Positions 1 to 8,210 of a DNA stretch of 64,000 nucleotides are shown piece after piece. Every line of letters starts with the position of its first letter. The stretch's first letter is position 1. This DNA comes from NCEH01 sp043195135. Its GTDB lineage: Bacteria > Pseudomonadota > Alphaproteobacteria > Rhizobiales > Xanthobacteraceae. The notes below the pieces were generated by a model, which did no database searches, was not told the origin of the DNA, and was given only the letters and a program-made list of their open reading frames with translations. The translations under genes were made by a program, and so were the position numbers. The stretch is taken from assembly GCF_043195135.1 (NCBI RefSeq), contig NZ_JBAFWP010000001.1; one strand, written 5' to 3'.

Positions 1-98
1 CCGGCGCCGATGATGGCGATGCGCTGTCCCGCGGCATCGCTGCGGGCCGGCTCGACGTGCGAAGAAACACTATTCGGGAACGATAAGCGGGTGCTCAT
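1..98 (-). CDS. N-terminus of a FAD/NAD(P)-binding oxidoreductase (cut by window edge)
   Basis: Only the first 32 codons are inside the window; the gene continues to the left. Translation from the ATG at 98-96 gives MSTRLSFPNS and then QRIAIIGAG, the first beta strand and glycine turn of a Rossmann fold, as expected at the start of a FAD-dependent monooxygenase or amine oxidase type enzyme. An AGGGAGGAG ribosome binding site sits a few bases upstream of the ATG, so the start is well supported. The substrate cannot be inferred because everything after the dinucleotide-binding turn is missing. Confidence 0.6.
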   Translation of the reverse strand, partial: MSTRLSFPNSVSSHVEPARSDAAGQRIAIIGA

Positions 99-446
99 CG
101 GCTCCTCCCTACGCTGGAATGACCCAGACAGGTTCGATGGGTATGATCTCAGCCGCGCGTGACGCGCGGCACCCCAGGCCGTCTGACAGTATCACCGCTT
201 AGCGCCCCGGCGGCAAGGAAAACTCAAAAATTCGCATCGAAACGTCACGAAGCGATGCAACGCGTTTCGTCCCATAGCTTTTTCGCAGGCGTGCCGCAAT
301 TGCGGCGCGCCGCGCGCCGGGGGGCGAGCGACTTGCCGCCCGCGCGCGGGCTGTGGACGACGCGGATCGACGCCGCCTTGGCCCCTCGACTCACACGAAT
401 GTTCTTGTTATGTTCTTATCATGGCTTTGTCAGCGAGGGCAGGACG
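99..446. other. Divergent intergenic region, no gene seen
   Basis: This 348-base stretch separates the leftward oxidoreductase from the rightward glutathione S-transferase. I see no credible reading frame in it: the frame open from 159 has unnatural composition before the GST start. The notable element is a GTTC-N7-GTTC box at 401-415, listed separately. Confidence 0.5.
401..415. promoter_or_regulatory. Candidate LexA (SOS) box upstream of GST
   Basis: The sequence GTTCTTGTTATGTTC matches the GTTC-N7-GTTC operator described for alphaproteobacterial LexA. It ends 32 bases before the GST start codon, where it could overlap the promoter. A GST is not a standard SOS gene, so control of this gene is inference from position only. 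Confidence 0.4.
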
Positions 447-1052
447 ATGAAACTCTATTGGGCGCCCCACACCCGCGCCTTCCGGGCCCTGTGGCTGCTG
501 GAAGAGGCCGGATTGCCCTATGAGCGCCAGCTGGTGCCGCTCGACGGGCCGTTCCTCGCCTCGCCGGAATTCCGCGCCATCAATCCCATGATGAAGGTGC
601 CCGCCCTGGAGGATGGCGACGCGCGGATCGCCGAGAGCGGCGCCATCTGCCTCTATATCGCCGACAAGGCGCCGGATGCCCATCTTGCCCCCGCGATCGA
701 CGATCCGCGCCGGGGCCGCTATCTGCAATGGCTGTTCTGGGACGCGGCCTGCATGGAAGCGGCCTTCACCCAAAAGCTCGCCGGCGTGAACCTGCCGAGC
801 CGGGCCGCCGGCTGGGGCAGTTTCGAGCGTGTCATGGACGTGCTGGAAGCGGCGCTCACGCCCGGCCCCTATCTGCTGGGAGAGCAGTTCACCGCCGCGG
901 ACGTGATGGTGGGCAGCAATGTCTGGTACGGGCTGACGCTTCTGAAGGTGATCGAGCCCCGGCCGGTTTTCACGGACTATGTGGCGCGCTGCGAAGCCCG
1001 GCCGGCGTTTCAGCGCGCCAATGCCATCGAGGCGGAAGCGCTCGCCGCCTGA
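447..1052 (+). CDS. Glutathione S-transferase family protein (201 aa)
   Basis: Predicted cytosolic glutathione S-transferase, conjugating or reducing electrophilic substrates with glutathione. The N-terminal thioredoxin-like domain runs from MKLYWAPHTRAFRALWLLEE through NPMMKVPAL, where the cis-proline precedes a hydrophobic residue (KVPAL), and ends with the ESGAICLYIA segment that contacts the glutathione gamma-glutamyl group. The rest is the all-alpha C-terminal domain. I chose the ATG at 447 because codons between 159 and 447 look non-coding and family members begin exactly with M-x-LYW-x-P. It appears to be a single gene; the following Nudix gene is 113 bases away. The substrate is unknown. 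Confidence 0.85.
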   Translation: MKLYWAPHTRAFRALWLLEEAGLPYERQLVPLDGPFLASPEFRAINPMMKVPALEDGDARIAESGAICLYIADKAPDAHLAPAIDDPRRGRYLQWLFWDAACMEAAFTQKLAGVNLPSRAAGWGSFERVMDVLEAALTPGPYLLGEQFTAADVMVGSNVWYGLTLLKVIEPRPVFTDYVARCEARPAFQRANAIEAEALAA

Positions 1053-1165
1053 GGCCGCGTGGCGTGCGCCCGCCCGCGCTCGGGGCGCAAGGGCCCCTCG
1101 TGTGAGCGCTCGGGGCGCGCAACGCGCCCGCTGCCAGACGCCCGCGGACGCGCTATAAGGCGGCC

Positions 1166-1609
1166 ATGCTGCCTCTGCTTCCGCTCATCCGGCGCGTGCG
1201 CCACGGCCTCACCCTCGGTGTGCGCACCATCCTCATGGACGAGGCGCGCGGCGTGCTGCTGGTGCGCCATTCCTATACGCCCGGCTGGCATTTTCCCGGG
1301 GGCGGCGTGGATGTGGGCGAAACCACGGAAGAGGCGGCCCGGCGCGAGCTGATGGAGGAAGCGGCGGTCACCGCCGAGGGTCCGCTGGTGCTGCACGGCC
1401 TGTTCTTCAATCCCCGCGTCGGCGGGCGCGATCATGTGGCCTGCTATCTCGTGCCGCGCTTTTCCTTCGCGGCGCTGCCCGGCCCCAATCTGGAAATTCG
1501 CGAGGTGCGGTTCTTTCCGCGCGACGCCCTTCCCGAGGATGTCACCGCCGGCACCTTGCGCCGTCTCGCCGAGATCGAGACCGGCCAGCCACCGGATCCG
1601 CGCTGGTAG
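1166..1609 (+). CDS. Nudix hydrolase (147 aa)
   Basis: Hydrolyses a nucleoside diphosphate linked to another moiety; the exact substrate cannot be read from sequence. The Nudix box G-x5-E-x7-RE-x-x-EE lies near residues 46-66 and reads GGVDVGETTEEAARRELMEE, with all metal-binding glutamates present; the usual late glycine of the box is an alanine here (EEAAV). Length is typical for a single-domain Nudix protein. The preceding text WHFPGGG is also characteristic. It is followed after 81 bases by the aldehyde dehydrogenase gene on the same strand, but no functional link is evident. Confidence 0.85.
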   Translation: MLPLLPLIRRVRHGLTLGVRTILMDEARGVLLVRHSYTPGWHFPGGGVDVGETTEEAARRELMEEAAVTAEGPLVLHGLFFNPRVGGRDHVACYLVPRFSFAALPGPNLEIREVRFFPRDALPEDVTAGTLRRLAEIETGQPPDPRW

Positions 1610-1690
1610 GCCTCCCGCCCCGCCCGTGCCCCGGGCCGGCACCAAAGCCTGTCCGCGACCCGCCGCCTTTCTCATTCGGGAGCTTTTCCG

Positions 1691-3217
1691 ATGGACGTGA
1701 CCTCCACCCCCTCCCCCGCCGTCGAAATCGCCGCCTTGCTGGATCGGCTCGGCGTCGCGCCGGATGTCCGCGCCGGCGGCACGCTTGCGGCCCGATCGCC
1801 GATCACCGGCGAACAGGTGGCCGCCCTCACGGAAACGCCCGACGTGGCGGCGGCGATCGGCGCCGCGCACAAAGCCTTTCTCGCCTGGCGCACCGTTCCC
1901 GCCCCGCGCCGGGGCGAACTGGTGCGCCTGCTGGGCGAAGAATTGCGCACCGCCAAGGCCGACCTCGGCCGGCTGGTGACGCTGGAAGCGGGCAAGATCC
2001 TCTCCGAGGGCCTGGGCGAAGTGCAGGAGATGATCGACATCTGCGACTTCGCCACCGGCCTGTCGCGCCAATTGCACGGGCTGACCATCACCACCGAGCG
2101 CGCCGACCATCGCATGATGGAAACCTGGCATCCGGCGGGTGTGGTCGGCGTGATATCGGCGTTCAATTTTCCGGTCGCCGTCTGGTCCTGGAACGCCGCG
2201 CTGGCGCTGGTGTGCGGCGATGCCGTGGTGTGGAAGCCCTCGGAAAAGACGCCGCTGACCGCGCTCGCCGTCCAGGCCATCTTCGAGCGTGCGGCGGAGC
2301 GCTTCGGCGCTGCCCCGGCCGGCCTCTCAACGCTCCTGATCGGCGGGCGCGAGATGGGCGAGGCGCTGGTGGAGGATCCGCGCGTGCCGGTGGTCTCCGC
2401 CACCGGCTCCACCGCCATGGGTCGCGCGGTCGCGCCGCGCCTTGCCGTCCGGTTCGCACGGGCGATCCTGGAACTCGGCGGCAACAATGCCGCCATCGTC
2501 TGCCCCTCCGCCGACCTGGATCTCACGGTGCGCGCGGTCGCCTTCGCCGCCATGGGCACCGCCGGCCAGCGCTGCACCAGCCTGCGGCGGCTGATCGTGC
2601 ACGAGAGCGTGCATGACGCCCTGCTCGCCCGCCTCAAGGCCGCCTATGGCTCGGTGCGCGTGGGCGATCCGCGCGATCCGGCAACGCTCGTCGGCCCGCT
2701 GATCGACGATGCGGCCGCGCGGGCCATGGCCCTCGCGCTCTCGCGGGCCGTGGCCGAAGGCGGAACGGTGCATGGCGGAGAAAGGGTCCAGCCGGCCGGC
2801 CTTGCGGGCGGCGCCTATGTGCGGCCCGCCTTGGTGGAGATGCCGGCCCAGAGCGCCATCGTGCGCGCCGAGACTTTCGCCCCCATCCTCTACGTGCTGC
2901 GCTATCGGACCCTGGACGAGGCCATCGCCCTTCAGAACGACGTGCCGCAGGGCCTCGCCTCCTCCATCTTCACCACCGACCTGCGCGAGGCCGAGCGCTT
3001 CCTGTCCGCGGCCGGATCGGATTGCGGCATCGCCAATGTGAATATCGGCCCCTCGGGGGCCGAGATCGGCGGGGCGTTCGGCGGCGAGAAGGAGACCGGC
3101 GGCGGGCGCGAGGCCGGCTCGGACAGCTGGAAGGCCTATATGCGCCGCGCCACCAACACCATCAATTACGGGGCCACCCTGCCCCTCGCCCAGGGGGTCA
3201 GCTTCGATCTGGACTGA
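1691..3217 (+). CDS. NAD-dependent aldehyde dehydrogenase, ALDH7-like (508 aa)
   Basis: Oxidises an aldehyde to the acid with NAD. The sequence contains the ALDH signatures SAFNFPVAVWSWN (about 156-168), WKPSEKTPL, the general-base glutamate in ILELGGNN (E261) and the nucleophile in GQRCTS (C295). Overall it resembles the ALDH7/alpha-aminoadipic semialdehyde dehydrogenase branch, in which GGAFGGEKETGGGREAGSDS near the end is typical. It sits 91 bases upstream of eutB on the same strand, so a role in oxidising the acetaldehyde made by EutBC is likely, but that is inferred from context. A lysine or betaine-aldehyde role remains possible. Confidence 0.88.
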   Translation: MDVTSTPSPAVEIAALLDRLGVAPDVRAGGTLAARSPITGEQVAALTETPDVAAAIGAAHKAFLAWRTVPAPRRGELVRLLGEELRTAKADLGRLVTLEAGKILSEGLGEVQEMIDICDFATGLSRQLHGLTITTERADHRMMETWHPAGVVGVISAFNFPVAVWSWNAALALVCGDAVVWKPSEKTPLTALAVQAIFERAAERFGAAPAGLSTLLIGGREMGEALVEDPRVPVVSATGSTAMGRAVAPRLAVRFARAILELGGNNAAIVCPSADLDLTVRAVAFAAMGTAGQRCTSLRRLIVHESVHDALLARLKAAYGSVRVGDPRDPATLVGPLIDDAAARAMALALSRAVAEGGTVHGGERVQPAGLAGGAYVRPALVEMPAQSAIVRAETFAPILYVLRYRTLDEAIALQNDVPQGLASSIFTTDLREAERFLSAAGSDCGIANVNIGPSGAEIGGAFGGEKETGGGREAGSDSWKAYMRRATNTINYGATLPLAQGVSFDLD

Positions 3218-3308
3218 GGCGCGCGGCGGCCCGGCGGCGCGACGGATTTCTTGTAAGGCATAAATATTGCTTCATAATCGGCATGTTCAGCGTGCGGGAG
3301 CCTTGTGA

Positions 3309-4697
3309 ATGCCTTTCGTCCATCGCGTCGGTCCGCGCAGCTATGTGTTCGCCGATCTCAAGGAGCTGATGGCCAAGGCAACGCCGCCGCGCTCCGGCGA
3401 CATGCTGGCCGGCATCGCCGCGACCTCCGCGGAGGAAAATATCGCGGCCAAGATGTGCCTCGCCGAGGTGCCGCTGAAGGCCTTCCTGTCCGAGGCGCTG
3501 ATCCCCTATGAGGAGGACGAGGTGACCCGTCTCATCCTCGACGGGCACGATGATTCCGCCTTCGCGCCGGTGGCGAGCCTGACCGTGGGCGATTTCCGCG
3601 ATTATCTGCTCTCGGACACGGCGACGCCGGAAGCCCTCGCGCGCCTGGCGTACGGCCTGACGCCGGAAATGGTGGCCGCCGTCTCCAAGATCATGCGCAA
3701 CCAGGATCTGATCCTGGTGGCGAAGAAATGCCGGGTGGTCACGCGCTTCCGCAACACCATCGGCCTGCCCGGCACCATGGCCGTGCGACTCCAGCCCAAC
3801 CATCCCACAGACGATGCCGCCGGCGTTTCCGCCGCCATTCTCGACGGCCTGCTCTACGGCTGCGGCGATGCCGTGATCGGCATCAATCCCGCCTCCGACA
3901 GCCTGCCGGTGCTCGACCGGCTGCTGAAGCTGATGGATGCAGTGATTACGCGCTTCGACATTCCCACCCAGAGCTGCGTGCTGACCCATGTGACCACCTC
4001 GATCGACCTGATGAACCGGGGCGCGCCGGTGGATCTGGTGTTCCAGTCCATCGCCGGGACGCAGGCCGCCAACCGCTCGTTCGGCATCGATCTTTCGGTG
4101 TTGCGCGAGGGGTATGACGCCGCCCGATCGCTGAACCGCGGGACGCTCGGCACCAATGCCATGTATTTCGAAACCGGCCAGGGCGCCGCGCTCTCCGCCA
4201 ATGCCCACCATGGCGTGGACCAGCAGACTTGCGAGGCGCGAGCCTATGCGGTGGCGCGCGCCTTCGAGCCGCTGCTGGTGAATACGGTGGTGGGCTTCAT
4301 CGGCCCGGAATATCTCTATGACGGCAAGCAGATCATCCGCGCCGGCCTGGAAGACCATTTCTGCGGCAAGCTGCTCGGCGTGCCGCTGGGGGTGGACGTC
4401 TGCTACACCAACCACGCCGAAGCCGACCAGGACGACATGGATAGCTTGCTCACCCTGCTGGCGGCGGCGGGTGTCACTTACATCATGGGCATTCCCGGCG
4501 CCGACGACGTGATGCTCAATTATCAGTCGACTTCGTTCCACGATGCCCTTTATGTGCGCGAAGTGTTCGGCCTGAAGCGGGCGCCGGAATTCGAGGCGTG
4601 GCTTCAGTCCATGCGGATCACCGGCGCCGACGGGCGTCTGCTGCCCGCAGATGGCGGCCATCCCCTGCTGGGCTTCGTTGCGGAGCGGGCGGCATGA
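3309..4697 (+). CDS. eutB: Ethanolamine ammonia-lyase large subunit EutB (462 aa)
   Basis: Large catalytic subunit of the adenosylcobalamin-dependent lyase that converts ethanolamine to acetaldehyde and ammonia. The TIM-barrel protein is full length; hallmark stretches include KIMRNQDLILVAKKC, RFRNTIGLPGTMAVRLQPNH, DAVIGINPASDS, MYFETGQGAALSANAHHG and NHAEADQDDMDSLL near the C terminus. Its stop overlaps the eutC start in an ATGA. No shell-protein genes flank the pair, so the pathway is probably free in the cytosol. I looked for, but did not see, a cobalamin riboswitch in the 91-base gap upstream. Confidence 0.97.
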   Translation: MPFVHRVGPRSYVFADLKELMAKATPPRSGDMLAGIAATSAEENIAAKMCLAEVPLKAFLSEALIPYEEDEVTRLILDGHDDSAFAPVASLTVGDFRDYLLSDTATPEALARLAYGLTPEMVAAVSKIMRNQDLILVAKKCRVVTRFRNTIGLPGTMAVRLQPNHPTDDAAGVSAAILDGLLYGCGDAVIGINPASDSLPVLDRLLKLMDAVITRFDIPTQSCVLTHVTTSIDLMNRGAPVDLVFQSIAGTQAANRSFGIDLSVLREGYDAARSLNRGTLGTNAMYFETGQGAALSANAHHGVDQQTCEARAYAVARAFEPLLVNTVVGFIGPEYLYDGKQIIRAGLEDHFCGKLLGVPLGVDVCYTNHAEADQDDMDSLLTLLAAAGVTYIMGIPGADDVMLNYQSTSFHDALYVREVFGLKRAPEFEAWLQSMRITGADGRLLPADGGHPLLGFVAERAA

Positions 4698-5467
4698 TCG
4701 ATCGCGATCCCTGGCTCGCCTTCGCCCGTCATACGCCGGCCCGCATCGCGCTCGGCCGCACCGGCGCGAGCCTGCCGACGCAGGAAGTGCTGCGCTTCGC
4801 CCTCGCCCACGCCCAGGCCCGCGATGCGGTCCATACGCCGTTCGACGCCGAAGCCGTGGCGGCGCAGGTGCGCGCGCTCGGCTTTCAGACGATGCAGGTG
4901 GCCAGCGCCGCGCCGACGCGCGATGTCTATCTGCGCCGGCCCGATCTCGGCCGCCGCCTCGCGGATGCGGACCGCGCCATGCTTGAGGCGGACGCCCAAG
5001 GTCCGATCGACCTGGCGCTGGTGGTGGCGGACGGGCTCTCGTCCGCCGCCGTGCACGCGCAGGCCGTGCCCTTTCTCGCGGCGCTCAAGCCCTGGATCGA
5101 AAAGGAGAAATGGCGCGTCTCCCCGGTCTGCATCGCGGCCCAGGCGCGGGTGGCGCTGGGCGATGAGGTGGGCGCGGCGCTCAAGGCGCGGGCGGTGCTG
5201 GTGATGATCGGCGAGCGGCCCGGCCTCTCCTCCCCCGACAGTCTCGGCCTCTACCTCACCTTCGCGCCCCGACCCGGCCGCACGGATGCGGAGCGCAATT
5301 GCATCTCGAACGTCCGCGCCGAGGGGCTTTCCCACGCGGCCGCCGCCTTCAAGCTGGCGTGGCTGCTGAAGGAGGCGCTGCGCCGGGAATTGACCGGCGT
5401 CGATCTGAAGGACGAGAGCGATGCGCTGCTGGAGGGCGCCCCTCAGCCCGCGGCCTTGTCCCGGTAA
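4694..5467 (+). CDS. eutC: Ethanolamine ammonia-lyase small subunit EutC (257 aa)
   Basis: Small subunit completing the B12-binding site of ethanolamine ammonia-lyase. Family landmarks include TPARIALGRTGASLPT near the N terminus, DLALVVADGLSS, VLVMIGERPGLSSPDSLGLY and ERNCISNVR with the conserved cysteine near the C terminus. The start chosen is the ATG at 4694, which overlaps the eutB stop by four bases, so translation is likely coupled. A longer upstream frame exists but lies entirely inside eutB. Confidence 0.96.
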   Translation: MIDRDPWLAFARHTPARIALGRTGASLPTQEVLRFALAHAQARDAVHTPFDAEAVAAQVRALGFQTMQVASAAPTRDVYLRRPDLGRRLADADRAMLEADAQGPIDLALVVADGLSSAAVHAQAVPFLAALKPWIEKEKWRVSPVCIAAQARVALGDEVGAALKARAVLVMIGERPGLSSPDSLGLYLTFAPRPGRTDAERNCISNVRAEGLSHAAAAFKLAWLLKEALRRELTGVDLKDESDALLEGAPQPAALSR

Positions 5468-5559
5468 GGGGCGCGATTCCGTAGAGGCACGATCTTTGCT
5501 TCACAAGAAAAACGGAACGCAGGGGGCATTTGCCCGCGCGCGGCTGGAGGGATTACCTG

Positions 5560-7065
5560 ATGAGCAGTCCGGAAAAGTCCTCGGGAGTAAGCTATACTGC
5601 GGTGGACGTGACCTATTTTGAGCAACGTCTGCTTAAACGTCACGCACGGGTATGGTCATTGTGGGCGCTGGGCGTCGGCGCGGTGATCTCCGGACAGTTT
5701 TCCGGCTGGAATCTTGGCTTCGCCACGGCCGGCTGGGGCGGCATGATGCTGGCATCGGCGGTCATCGCCATCATGTATCTCGGCCTGACCTTCTGCATCG
5801 CCGAGATGTCGCCCGCCCTGCCCCACACGGGCGCGGCCTATTCCTTCGCCCGCGCGACCATGGGGCCATGGGGCGGCTTCGTGACCGGCCTGTGCGAGAA
5901 TGTCGAATACATCATCACGCCGGCAGTGGTGGTGTTCTTCATCGGCACCTATCTGTCGTCGATCTTCGGGACGCCGACCGCGTTCCAGCCGGTCTACTGG
6001 ATCTTCTGCTATGTCATCTTCGTCGGCTTCAACGTCGCCGGGGTCGAGCTCTCGTTCAAGGTGACGCTGGTGGTGACGCTGGCCGCCCTCGCCTGCCTCG
6101 CCGCCTTCTGGGTGAGCGCGCTGCCGGTGATGGAATTCAAGCGCTGGGCGCTCAATATCGGCGTCGGCCCGGACGGCACGGCGGTGGAACTGCCCGACGG
6201 CAACGGGCCCTATTTCCCGTTCGGCATCGGCGGGGCGTTCACGGCCCTGCCGTTCGCCGTGTGGCTGTTCCTCGCCATCGAGCAATTGCCGCTGGCGGCG
6301 GAGGAATCCGTCGATCCCGCCCGGGACATGCCCAAGGGCATCATCGCCGGCATGATCACGCTGATCGTCTCCGCCTTCCTGGTGCTCTGGCTCAATCCCA
6401 GCGTCGCCAAGGGCGCCTTCGGCCTCTCCACGTCGGGCGAGCCGATCCTGGACGGGTTCCGCGCCATTTATGGCGACGGCCTCGCCAAGGTTCTCGCGCT
6501 GATCGCGGTGATCGGCCTCGTGGCGAGCTTCCACACCATCATCTTCGCCAAGGGGCGGCAGGTCTATTCGCTGTCGCGCGCCGGCTATTTCCCGCGCTGG
6601 CTGTCGGTGACCCACAGCAAATACCGCACGCCCCACGTGGCCATGGCCGCGGGCTCGGGCGTCGCCCTGGTCATCATGCTCGTGATCTGGTTCGTGATGG
6701 GCTCGGAGAGCGGCGCCGCCACCATCGGCGGGACGCTGCTGAACATGGCCGTCTTCGCCGCCATGTTCTCCTACATCATGCAGGGGATTTCCTTCATCCT
6801 CATGCGGCGGAACATGCCGCGCATCGCCCGTCCCTATCGCAGCCCCTTCGGCATTCCGGGAGCAGTGGCGACGATCGTGATCGCGCTGATCACCGTGTTC
6901 TTCCAACTGTCCGATCCGGTCTACCGGGCGGGCGTGATCGGGGTCGGCATCTGGTTCGTGGTGGGCATCGCCTATTTCGCCGCTTATGGGCGCCACAAGC
7001 TGGTGCTCTCCCCCGAGGAAGAATTCGCCCTCTCCAAGGGCACGGCCGCGTACAAGAGCTACTGA
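5560..7065 (+). CDS. eat: APC-family permease, probable ethanolamine importer (501 aa)
   Basis: Inner-membrane amino acid/polyamine/organocation permease with about twelve hydrophobic segments. The first membrane segment reads SLWALGVGAVISGQFSGWN, close to the substrate-binding GAVISG motif of ethanolamine permeases, and EQLPLAAEE in the middle is also typical of that group. It lies 92 bases after eutC on the same strand, which supports ethanolamine as substrate. The ATG at 5560 is preceded by GGAGG with nine-base spacing and is preferred over the upstream TTG at 5530. Some other small amine cannot be excluded. Confidence 0.85.
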   Translation: MSSPEKSSGVSYTAVDVTYFEQRLLKRHARVWSLWALGVGAVISGQFSGWNLGFATAGWGGMMLASAVIAIMYLGLTFCIAEMSPALPHTGAAYSFARATMGPWGGFVTGLCENVEYIITPAVVVFFIGTYLSSIFGTPTAFQPVYWIFCYVIFVGFNVAGVELSFKVTLVVTLAALACLAAFWVSALPVMEFKRWALNIGVGPDGTAVELPDGNGPYFPFGIGGAFTALPFAVWLFLAIEQLPLAAEESVDPARDMPKGIIAGMITLIVSAFLVLWLNPSVAKGAFGLSTSGEPILDGFRAIYGDGLAKVLALIAVIGLVASFHTIIFAKGRQVYSLSRAGYFPRWLSVTHSKYRTPHVAMAAGSGVALVIMLVIWFVMGSESGAATIGGTLLNMAVFAAMFSYIMQGISFILMRRNMPRIARPYRSPFGIPGAVATIVIALITVFFQLSDPVYRAGVIGVGIWFVVGIAYFAAYGRHKLVLSPEEEFALSKGTAAYKSY

Positions 7066-7084
7066 GGCCGAGCCGCGCATAGAT

Positions 7085-7115
7085 CCTCCCGCGGGCGCCG
7101 AGCGGCCGCGGGAGG
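7085..7115. terminator. GC-rich hairpin between convergent genes
   Basis: A perfect 10-bp stem (CCTCCCGCGG paired with CCGCGGGAGG) with an 11-base loop lies between the permease stop and the stop of the small minus-strand gene. There is no clear U-run, so it is a plausible but not classical terminator. Confidence 0.4.
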
Positions 7116-7158
7116 ACGACTTCACGACCCGAAGGTCACGACCCGAAGTGCGAGCGCC

Positions 7159-7539
7159 TCACACGTGCTCGACCGACACCACCCGATAGGTGTGCATCTC
7201 CTCGTCCTCGCGGATCGAGACATATTCGCCGGGCGCGAAGGCTTCATCGCCGAAGCGATAGCCCGACTCGTCGTCCTCGTCGCCGGAAACGTCATAGCGG
7301 AACGCCCAGCTGCCGCCGGGCCGGCGCACCAGATGGCCGATGTCGTCCGCTTCGTCGGGCCGAAAACGCACGACACGGCACGCCTCGCGGTGCTTGTGCC
7401 AGAGATCGGCATCGACGCGGCCGTTCGCATCCAGCGGCGCGACGAAGGAATAGCCGAAATTGCGGGCGCCCTCGGGATGATCCTTTTCACGCGCCAGCTC
7501 GAGACGGATCTCGCGGAAGGAATGAGGCAGTTGGCTCAT
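7159..7539 (-). CDS. Conserved hypothetical protein (126 aa)
   Basis: Small acidic soluble protein of unknown function. It starts MSQLPHSFREIRLELAREKD and contains NFGYSFVAPLD, a central CRVVRFRPDEADDIGHLVR and W-F-YD segments, and ends YRVVSVEHV. The even composition, strong codon bias and an ATG preceded by an AGGAGACTG-like site indicate a real gene. No signal peptide or membrane segment is present. It is convergent with the permease and divergent from the phasin-like gene. I recall similar proteins as single-copy hypotheticals in alphaproteobacteria, but assign no role. Confidence 0.65.
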   Translation of the reverse strand: MSQLPHSFREIRLELAREKDHPEGARNFGYSFVAPLDANGRVDADLWHKHREACRVVRFRPDEADDIGHLVRRPGGSWAFRYDVSGDEDDESGYRFGDEAFAPGEYVSIREDEEMHTYRVVSVEHV

Positions 7540-7736
7540 AAACAGTCTCCTCGGGTGTCACCCGTCGCCGATTCCGGTCTGGGCTCCTTTCATGCCGCAG
7601 GAATAAAACAGGCGCCAGTTACGGACTTTCACTTAGGCAAAGACCGCGCGAAATATTTACATTCGTTGATCCAGGCCAAGGCGTCCGCAGCCGCGCATGG
7701 CATGTTAGACTCTTACGCCAGTGCGGAGACGGACCC

Positions 7737-8105
7737 ATGAGCGACGCTTCGACTTTTCCCGACTTCACCAAAGCCTATGCCGAGATGTGGCCCGGCAAGG
7801 CCGCTGCGTTCGGCTGGCCGATGGCCGCGGCCCGCGTCTATTGGATCGAACTGCCGGTGGCCATCAATGCCCATCTGCAACGCTTCGCCACCGCCCAGCT
7901 CCAGGAGCAGATGCGCCTGATGGGCGAAATGGCGAAGCCCGACGCCGCCACCTCGGTGTTCAACAAGGAAGCGGCCTTCCTTCAGCAATCCGCGTTCGCC
8001 TGGGGCACGGAAGTGCTCGAGATCGTGGAATTGTGCAAGGAGAAGCTGCTGAACCCCACCGCTCCGGCCGAGGCGCCCGAGGCCGGGTATCGTCACGCCG
8101 CCTGA
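7737..8105 (+). CDS. Phasin-like small helical protein (122 aa)
   Basis: Predicted mostly helical, soluble protein. The segment from FTKAYAEMWPGKAAAFGWPM to a run of amphipathic helices (NAHLQRFATAQLQEQMRLM, EVLEIVELCKEKL) resembles the short phasin-type proteins that coat polyhydroxyalkanoate granules or act as stress-related helical proteins. The match is based on overall pattern, not on a diagnostic motif, so the name is tentative. It stands alone, divergent from the small hypothetical gene and convergent with the MDR oxidoreductase. Confidence 0.5.
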   Translation: MSDASTFPDFTKAYAEMWPGKAAAFGWPMAAARVYWIELPVAINAHLQRFATAQLQEQMRLMGEMAKPDAATSVFNKEAAFLQQSAFAWGTEVLEIVELCKEKLLNPTAPAEAPEAGYRHAA

Positions 8106-8128
8106 GCCGCGTGACGTTGGAAGCACAA

Positions 8129-8154
8129 GCCGCGGCGTCGCTCTGTGCCGCGGC
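8129..8154. terminator. Possible hairpin between convergent genes
   Basis: Two copies of the self-complementary octamer GCCGCGGC (8129-8136 and 8147-8154) can pair around a ten-base loop in the 105-base gap between the phasin-like and MDR genes. No U-run follows, so a terminator role is only suggestive. Confidence 0.3.
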
Positions 8155-8210
8155 CGGAGGGTCTTGGCCCGGAAAACCGGGGCCGACCCAGAGATGCTGC
8201 GGCGCCCGCC

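Noticed and set aside
3218..3308. Cobalamin riboswitch before eutB
   Set aside because: EutBC needs B12, but the 91-base gap is too short for a cobalamin aptamer and shows no B12-box-like sequence.
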